In this document: positions 57,186 to 64,000 of the stretch, piece after piece | Numbering within the stretch: position 1 is the stretch's first letter | Layout of the letters: each line of letters opens with the position of its first letter | NCBI RefSeq assembly: GCF_027887165.1 | Contig: NC_077232.1 | Coordinates: 18,554,755 to 18,618,754, forward strand | Length of the DNA: 64,000 bases | Source: Monodelphis domestica | Taxonomy: Eukaryota; Chordata; Mammalia; Didelphimorphia; Didelphidae | Reading direction: 5' to 3' | Notes under the pieces: generated by a model | Databases searched by the model: none | What the model saw: only the letters and a program-made list of their open reading frames with translations | Told to the model about the DNA's origin: nothing | Made by a program: the position numbers and the translations under genes

Positions 57186-58109
57186 CATTGGAAGCCCTTT
57201 TCAAAAAGTATTCCCAGTGTTAGACTTTAGGTTCTGCAGTCAATATTATGGAGCATAACTACTCTGTAGAATATCACTATTATCCACCATCAAAACTAAT
57301 TTCTGACTAGCTTTCATTATCAAGACAGGACATTAGCCTAGCTGAAGCAATAAGGTCACTGAAGGAAGGGAGAGAAGGCAGCAGATAGCAGATGTATCAA
57401 ATGACCATAATCACCATCTTCAATACTACCAGAATCTCTATATATAGTACCTACTATGTGCCAGGCACCGTGCTATGTGCTTTATATACATCATTTAATT
57501 TTATACTCACAATATCTCTGGGACATCAATGCTATAAGGGAGATCAAGAAATTATTTCCCCTGCCACCAATACAGATCACTAAACAATTGCCACTGAAAG
57601 AAACTTAGGGACTTGGAAGAGTGGAAAACCTGAAGCTATCTACCCTGCTTTCAGTATATTCCCTGAAGCCATCATCCTTCTGGAGATGTAATCTGGCAGC
57701 TCTTATCCATATTCTATACTCTCTACTCTCTCTGTAACCAGTTCTACCGAAGGTCACCAAAGATATTTACCACTTGCAAATGATTGATCATTAGATATTG
57801 TTATATCTTTACCATTGAAATACAAAATGCACATTAATATAAATGGAAAGGGCTTGAAGGCATATGTATTACCATGTGCTCCAACAAAGTAGCCTAGTCC
57901 TTTATATAAGACTTGCAACAGAAATATCCTGTGTGTGTCTTTTCTGAGCCCCTAAGAATATGGGAGGTTGTCTTTTCAATATTTCATCACCAGAATAGTA
58001 GGGATCTAATGAATACTTTTCCACCATTCACTTATTCATTATTACTTTTTATTGTTGTGTACATAATACAGTAAGTAGTCACAGGATTTGATTTAATAAA
58101 CACAATAGG
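57186..58109 (+). other. Duplicated block Y, copy 3 (left part)
   Basis: Aligns with 17800-18905 and 28346-29375, with a small deletion upstream of the MIR at 57440-57580. Interrupted at 58110 by an L1, resuming at 60201. Non-coding. Confidence 0.75.
58095..58109 (+). repeat. Target-site duplication, left copy
   Basis: AATAAACACAATAGG, identical to 60201-60215. Block Y1 has the single, uninterrupted site near 18895-18909. Confidence 0.9.
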
Positions 58110-60200
58110 ATTATATAGTGGTCTACTTAATGAATCTTAGAAAATCAACCAAAAACTAGTCGAAATAATCAACAACTTTAGCAAAGTTGCAGGATACAAA
58201 ATAAACCCCCATAAGTCATCATCATTTCTATATATTTCCAACATATCTCAGCAGCAAGAATTAGAAAAAGAAATTCTATTTCAAATCACCCTAGACAATA
58301 TAAAATACTTGGGAAACTATCTGCTGAGACAAACACAAAACTATATGAACACAACTACAAAACATTCTCCACACAATTAAAAATAGATCTAAACAATTGG
58401 AAAAACATCAATTGCTCAAGGTAGGATTAACTAAATTAATAAAAATTACAATCCTATCCAAATTAATTTACTTATTTAGTGCCATACTCATTAAACTACC
58501 AAAAAAATTTTTTTACTGAATTAGGAAAAAAAACCTTAACAAAGTTTAATTGGAAGAAAAAAAGATCAAGGATATCCAGAACAATTATGAAAAAAAAAAG
58601 GCGATGGATGGAGGCCTTGCAGTCCAAGATCTTAAACTATACTATAAAGCATTGGTCTTCAAAACAATTTGGTACTGGCTAAGAGACAGAAAGGAGGATC
58701 AGTTGAATAGACTTTGGGTAAATGACCTCAGCAAGACAGTCTATGATAAGCCCAAAGATCACACCTTTTGGGACCAAAATCCAGTATTTGATTAAAAACT
58801 CCTGGGAAAGTTGGAAGGCAGTATGGGAGAGATTAGGTTTGGATCAACACCTCACAACCTACACCAAGATAAACTAAGAATGGGTAAATGACTTGAATAT
58901 AAAGAAGGAAACAATAAGTAAATTAGATGAACACAGAATAGCATACATGTGATACCTTTGGGAAGGGAAAGATTTTAAAACCAAGCAATAGCTAGAAAAA
59001 AATCACAAAATGTAAAATCAATAATTTTGATTACATCAAATTAAAAAGGTTTTGTACAAACAAAACTAATGCAACCAAAATTAGAAGGGAAGCAAGAAAT
59101 TGGGAAACAATATTCACTACAAAAATGTCTGACAAACATCTAATTACTCAAATTTATGAAGAGCTAAACCAATTGTACAAAAAATCAAACCATTCTCCAA
59201 TAGATAAATGGGCAAGGGACATGAATAGGCAATTTTCAGTTAAAGAAATCAAAACTATTAATAAGTACATGAAAAATGTTCTATATCTCTTATAATCAGA
59301 GAGATACAAATCAAAAGAACTCTGAGGTATCACCTCACACCTAGCGGATTGGCTAATATGACAGAAATGAAAAGTAATGAACGCTGGAGGGGATGTAACA
59401 AAGTCGGGACATTAAATCATTACTGGTGGAGATGTGAAATGATTCAACCATTGTGGAGGGCAATTTGGAACTATGCCCAAAGGGAGCTAAAAGACTGTCT
59501 GCACTTTGATCCAGCCATAGCACTGCTGGGTTTGTACCCCAAAGAGATGAAGAAAAAGACCTGTACAAGAATATTCATAGCACCACTCTTTGTGGTGGAA
59601 AAAAGTGGAAAATGAGGGGATGCCCTTCAATTGGGGAATGGCTGAACAAATTGTGGTATATGTTGGTGATGGAATAGTATTGTGCTCAAAAGAATAATAA
59701 ACTGGAGGAATTCCATGGGAACTGGAACAACCTCCAGGAATTCATGCAGAGTGAACGGAGCAGAACCAGGAGAACTTTGTACACAGAGACTGGTACACTG
59801 TGGTACAATTGAATTTAATGAACTTCTCCATTAGTGGCAATGCAGTGATCCTGACCAACTTGGAGGGATCTTTGAGAAAGAACACTATGCACATTCACAG
59901 GAAAAACTGTGAGAGTAGAAACACAGAAGTAAAACAACTCCTTGATTACATGTTTCGGGGGCATATACTTGGGGATGTATACTCGAAATAAACATCCTAA
60001 TGCAAACACCAACATGGAAATAGGTTATGATCAAGGACACATGGAATAACCCTTGAAATTCAATGTCAGCTATTGGAAGGATGTGGGGAGGATAGGAAGG
60101 GAAATAATATGATTCTTGTAACCAAGGAATAATGTTCTGAATTAATGAAATTAATTAATTAAAAAAATAAAGTGCCACATAAATGCAAAAAATAATAATA
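58110..60200 (+). mobile_element. L1 LINE, 5'-truncated, with 15-bp target duplication
   Basis: A 2.1 kb plus-strand L1 starting in the reverse transcriptase region ([12 protein letters not shown] equivalent near 58170) and running through the ORF2 C-terminus to the 3' UTR and an A-rich end. ORF2 pieces at 58550-58795 ([14 protein letters not shown]) and 59349-59615 ([14 protein letters not shown]) are in different frames. The cysteine motif has lost its first Cys ([18 protein letters not shown]). Dead copy, younger than the duplication of Y. Confidence 0.92.
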
Positions 60201-60330
60201 AATAAACACAATAGGCTTTATTTAGGGAAAATCTCACTTATTATTGCCAGGAGAGGATCCAAAAGTTTTGAAGAATGTATATTTTATAGACATTATGGTT
60301 GTCCCATTCATGATATATTTGGGTTAGAGC
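60201..60330 (+). other. Block Y, copy 3 (right part)
   Basis: Continuation of Y after the L1, matching 18895-19015. Confidence 0.7.
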
Positions 60331-62140
60331 AGAATTTCCATTCATTTTTTAAAGTTTATTTTTAATTATTTCCAAAAATTTAAAAAATATATAATTGGTG
60401 AACATTCCCATAATTTTCAATTCCTTACCACTAGAAAGAGAGCTGCTATAAACATTTGATTTATTTTCCTCATTACTTGATACTCTTGTGAAACAGACCC
60501 AGAAATACCATGGCTGCTTCCAAGGATATACACAGTTTGAGAGCCTTTGAGTATAATTTCAAATTGCTCTCTAAATGGTTAGGTAACTTCACAGTACCAC
60601 CAACAGCATATTAATGTAGTCATGTTTTCACAATATCACAAGCATTTCCAATTTGTGCTTTTTTCACTTTAGCCAATTTGGATGTGCGATACTACCTCAG
60701 AATACTTTTAGTATATATTTTGTTGGGTAGTTGATTCTTGGTTGTAGACCCAGTTCCCTTGCTTTCCAGAATATCATATTCTATACCTTCTGTTCCTTCA
60801 GTGTGGATTCAGCTAGGTTCTGTGTTATCCTAACTGTGGTTCCATGTTATCTGAATGGTTTCTTCTTAGTAGTTTGTAGTATCTTTTCCTTGGTCTGATA
60901 ATTCATGAATTTGGCTATAATCTGGGTGTTGCAATTTGGGGAGTAAATGCAGGTAGTGTTCTGTGGATTCTTTCAATTTCTACTGTTCCCTCTTACTCAA
61001 GGATGTTGGGGAAGTTTTTTGTTTGTTTGTTTGTTTGTTTGTTTGTTTTTTTGGAAAATTTCCTGTAGAATGATGTCCAGGCTTTTTATTTTGTCATCAT
61101 TTTCCAGTAGTATAATAATTCTTAAAATTATCTCTTCTGGATCTATTTTCCAGGTGTGTAGTTTTACCAGCGAGGTGTTTCATATTTCCTTTAATTTTTT
61201 TTTATGCTTTTGATTTTGATTTATATACTCTTTCTGTCTTGTGAGGTCAATTGCTTCAAGTTGTTGGATTCTAATTTTTAAATAATGAATTTCATCCCTA
61301 GCTTTTTGGTCATCCTTCTTCTGGTCTGTTTTTCTCTGTAGGTCATCTTTCACTTTCTTTGCCTCATTTTCAAGCTAGTCAATTCTGGCTTTCAAGACAC
61401 TATTTTCTTCTTTTAGATTATGTGCCTCTGTTTCCAGATGACATGTTTTCTTTTTATGTTCTTCTCCCAATTATCTTCTTCCTCTCTTAATCATTTTTTG
61501 AATTGTGTTTTGAGTTCTTCCAAAACCTGAGTCCAATTTGCTCGAGTTTCTGTGTTTTTACTTGGTGCTCCTTGGTCCTCCTCTGTTGCATTTGCTCTTT
61601 GTTCATTACCTGGATAGAAGCTGTCAATTGTAATTTCTTTTTTCTTTTATTATAATTATTTTTTCCTTCTTTCCCCCCTGTCATTGGTTGTAATATTGCT
61701 CCACTGATTATTTGCTAGATCTGTGGGTTTGTGATGTTCTGTCTGTAAGGGGCTTCTTCTCTGCTTTGCTGGTTGATTAGATTAGGCTGATGGAGTATTA
61801 ATGAGCCCTAAGGTCAGATATTTCCCAACTGGCAGCAGAAGTTGTGGATGTAGGTGTAGATGTGTGGAGGCTGAAGTGAACTGTGCTTCCTGCCCTCTTA
61901 TCAAGGTATTCTTTTAAGGTGGCAGCCTTTGTTCTAGTATCAGAGGCAGCAGGATTCTTACTGCAGCTTACAGTGTAGTTGATGGGGGAAGGGTGTTGGA
62001 AATTGATATGTTTGTGAAATGGGTGAAATATAATCTTAGGATGAGTGTGTACTAGCTTCCTGAGAATGTGCCTTAGTTTATTATTGAGTCCCAATTTTTT
62101 AGAATGGTTTTTAAACTGACATTAGCTCATGACCTCCTTC
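60330..62140 (-). mobile_element. HAL1-like half-L1 (longer paralog)
   Basis: Minus-strand element with the same layout as 19060-20340. From right to left: 5' UTR-like part (about 61690-62140), ORF1 coiled-coil and RNA-binding region (about 61680-60720), then directly the L1 ORF2 C-terminal tail and 3' end (60660-60330). It keeps about 0.5 kb of ORF1 that unit 1 lost. No reverse transcriptase or endonuclease. The frame is decayed. Confidence 0.68.
61015..61052. repeat. (GTTT)n microsatellite
   Basis: Seven or so GTTT units inside the HAL1-like element, absent from the paralog at 19700, so a recent expansion. Confidence 0.9.
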
Positions 62141-62219
62141 AGATATTTCCTATATGCTTGGGATGCCTACCATTAGAAGATTCTCATCTTTCCCTAACTG
62201 AGTCATAAGGTTAACAGGC

Positions 62220-62450
62220 CTTGAACCTGGTTAAGAGGACATCATATTGAAAAATACTGGTTTGCTAGCTTATAAGAAGGTGCAGGAATAAGAGGTTGCA
62301 TAAAAAAGTTAAATACATTGTATTCTGGTTGCTTTTTGTAGTTACTATAATTTTACTAATTGGTAATTAGTCATTATCTTTAATTAATCACTCTCTTTGG
62401 CTAAATACTAGGTAATTCTAATATCTAGAATCTCATTTTTTAAGGTGATC
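62220..62450 (+). other. Block P, copy in unit 3
   Basis: Direct match to 20360-20580 and 100-360. Non-coding. Confidence 0.6.
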
Positions 62451-62494
62451 AAAGGATTTTTATTCTCTTCAGTCCCTCCTCTAATCCTGAGGAT

Positions 62495-62797
62495 TTTATA
62501 TTTGAAAATCAATTACCATAAAAAAGAACCACATTTCCCATGAGCCCACTGACTTCCTGTCATTACATACTTCCTGTAGACAGAGGATAAAGTAAGTGAT
62601 CAATGAGGTTCTTCCACTCTTTTGCATGCAGCCAGCATGGTGATTTCAGTGAGTGGGAATTTTGAAAATGGCTAATCAGCCATGGGCACATACATGGTCT
62701 TTATTTTATATCCTCTTTATTCCTTGATTTCTAGTGATCATTTAATAAACCTTCTAAAATATGTTTTCATTGTTGATATTTAATTTTAATTTTTACA
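62495..62797. mobile_element. Solo LTR, ~303 bp
   Basis: LTR fossil with AATAAA-type signal near 62742 and a TTTTTACA end. Flanked by GGAT at 62491-62494 and 62798-62801. The paralogous site near 20610 in unit 1 is empty. The 3' half matches the right LTR of the 13645-17706 element. Confidence 0.72.
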
Positions 62798-62802
62798 GGA
62801 TC

Positions 62803-63230
62803 ATCATAATCTTTGGACAGTGCAAGGTGTTCCCAACAGTCCTTACAGAGGATATTCCACTAAGGATCAATGCATGATACAGAGGAGGCATTTTAGTAAT
62901 GAGACTCATCTGTAACTTTCCTAAGACTACAAGAATGGATATAATTCATAGGAAAATTACTACCATTACTTGATTACAATACAAATTTAATGAAAATACA
63001 ATATATTTATGTGAAACAGAGATAGAATGTAAGAAACTAAACTCAATAATGGGGAGGTCCCCTGATAGTGAACAAATAACACATTCTTCTTGATTTTCTT
63101 TTTCTACATTGGTTTCTAGAATATTCTCAAAGCTCTGTCACTCTCACTAGAATTGCTTATATACAGTTATGGTCTTTTTCTGAGAATGTTTGTTAGACTT
63201 TTTAGGAATGGCATAATCTAGGTATAGACA
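62803..63230 (+). other. Block Q, copy 2
   Basis: Matches 20615-21070. Non-coding. Confidence 0.55.
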
Positions 63231-63249
63231 TCAATCTTTTCAATATCAG

Positions 63250-64000
63250 AAGAAGGATTTAAACTTAAATATAGGAACACATTCTAACAATTAATATGGT
63301 CAATAGATTCAGTGAGGACTATCCCATAAAATGCTTTGCTGTCTTTGGAGTTACGTATTTTTTATTCCACAGAGACAAATATGAACAACATCTCAGATAA
63401 CCAAATGTAATTATACTTATTACTAGAAGAATGATGAGAAGCCAAAAAGAAATGCAACATTCTTATTTCTTAATGGAAAATAAGAATAAGAAACTTGCTT
63501 ATAATGATGATTGTGAGCTATGGTAACTGTAAAAGATCCAGGAAACCTAGGGGGGCATTCAGAAACAGATGTGTCAGTGATTAGAATCATGAGCTCTGAG
63601 ATAATTTGATTAAAACCTTCATTAAGGAAGAGGTTTCAATAATCTATACTATAGATACTATGCTACAGGTTTTCATTGCTTTATTTACCAGACTCTTCAT
63701 CTGTGACACATTAATTCTACTTAACAGTATTAAAGCAAATGGTTACATTAGTAATTTCCTGCATGATCTCCTCAAGAGTAAAATTGTTTTTGGTCAGGTT
63801 CTGTGTGTTGATATTTTCCTCCAAAAGACTTGTGATAGGGCTACTATCAAGCCCTATTTTGATAGTCTCAAGAATACAGTGGACTTAGAATATAAAATAG
63901 AATTCATTAGTTCGGTGGTCTCAATCTATACTCTGTACTGAGAGGGTACCTTAGAACTTGGTAAGATCAGTGAGTTTAATGTAATAAATAATGAAGGGAA
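63250..64000 (-). mobile_element. ERV fossil, envelope-like region, continues past the window
   Basis: Minus-strand paralog of 21080-21900, with the same membrane-anchor-like stretch around 63250-63640. Broken and old. It probably continues into integrase sequence beyond base 64000, as in unit 1. The plus-strand open stretches here and at 21505-21853 are reverse-strand shadows. Confidence 0.55.

Noticed and set aside
1-64000. CRISPR arrays, bacterial operons, tRNA or rRNA genes
   Set aside because: None seen. The tRNA-like stretches are SINE heads, and the repeats are eukaryotic retroelements.

Overview
This is a stretch of vertebrate nuclear DNA, almost certainly from a marsupial. The evidence is two intact intronless olfactory receptor (OR) genes set among marsupial-type repeats: tRNA-derived SINEs and MIR-like elements, L1 with a C-x3-C-x7-H-x4-C tail, HAL1-like half-L1s, RTE-type LINEs with a matching RTE-tailed SINE, and class I endogenous retrovirus (ERV) remnants. 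I cannot settle the species. Only two host protein genes are supported: class II OR genes at 7448-8401 and 44021-44974, both on the plus strand and about 87% identical in protein.

The window is a set of related segmental duplicates. Hand alignment gives an ordered unit: block X, OR block, block Y (which ends in a HAL1-like element), short blocks P and Q, then ERV debris. Unit 1 runs from about 1080 to 22740: X1, OR1, Y1, HAL1, P, Q, ERV. Unit 2 runs from about 22800 to 32480. It has X2, then an RTE LINE where the OR should be, a 0.27 kb remnant of OR-downstream sequence, Y2, ERV. Unit 3 runs from about 35290 to the window end: X3, OR2, Y3, HAL1, P, Q, ERV. The first 0.9 kb is the tail of a preceding unit.

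The units differ by datable events. A solo LTR splitting a SINE upstream of the OR is shared by units 1 and 3, so it is older than that duplication. Events private to unit 1 are an L1 at 2401-5474 and an LTR element at 13645-17706, whose empty site survives in unit 3. Private to unit 2 are an RTE at 26121-28033 and a solo LTR at 29376-30194. Private to unit 3 are solo LTRs at 38575-39538 and 62495-62797, a near-full-length L1 at 48580-55875, a truncated L1 at 58110-60200 (both L1s with perfect 15-bp target duplications), and an inversion of about 2.8 kb of OR-downstream DNA, now at 46919-57035.

The ORs are the only parts with clear host function: odorant-sensing receptors of olfactory sensory neurons. 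Both keep an intact frame and a conserved splice acceptor just upstream. I found no tRNA or rRNA gene, no CRISPR array, and no undescribed multi-gene system. The novelty lies in the duplication, inversion and gene-loss history and in a few element structures. All alignments were by eye, so block edges are accurate to tens of bases except where a target duplication fixes them.
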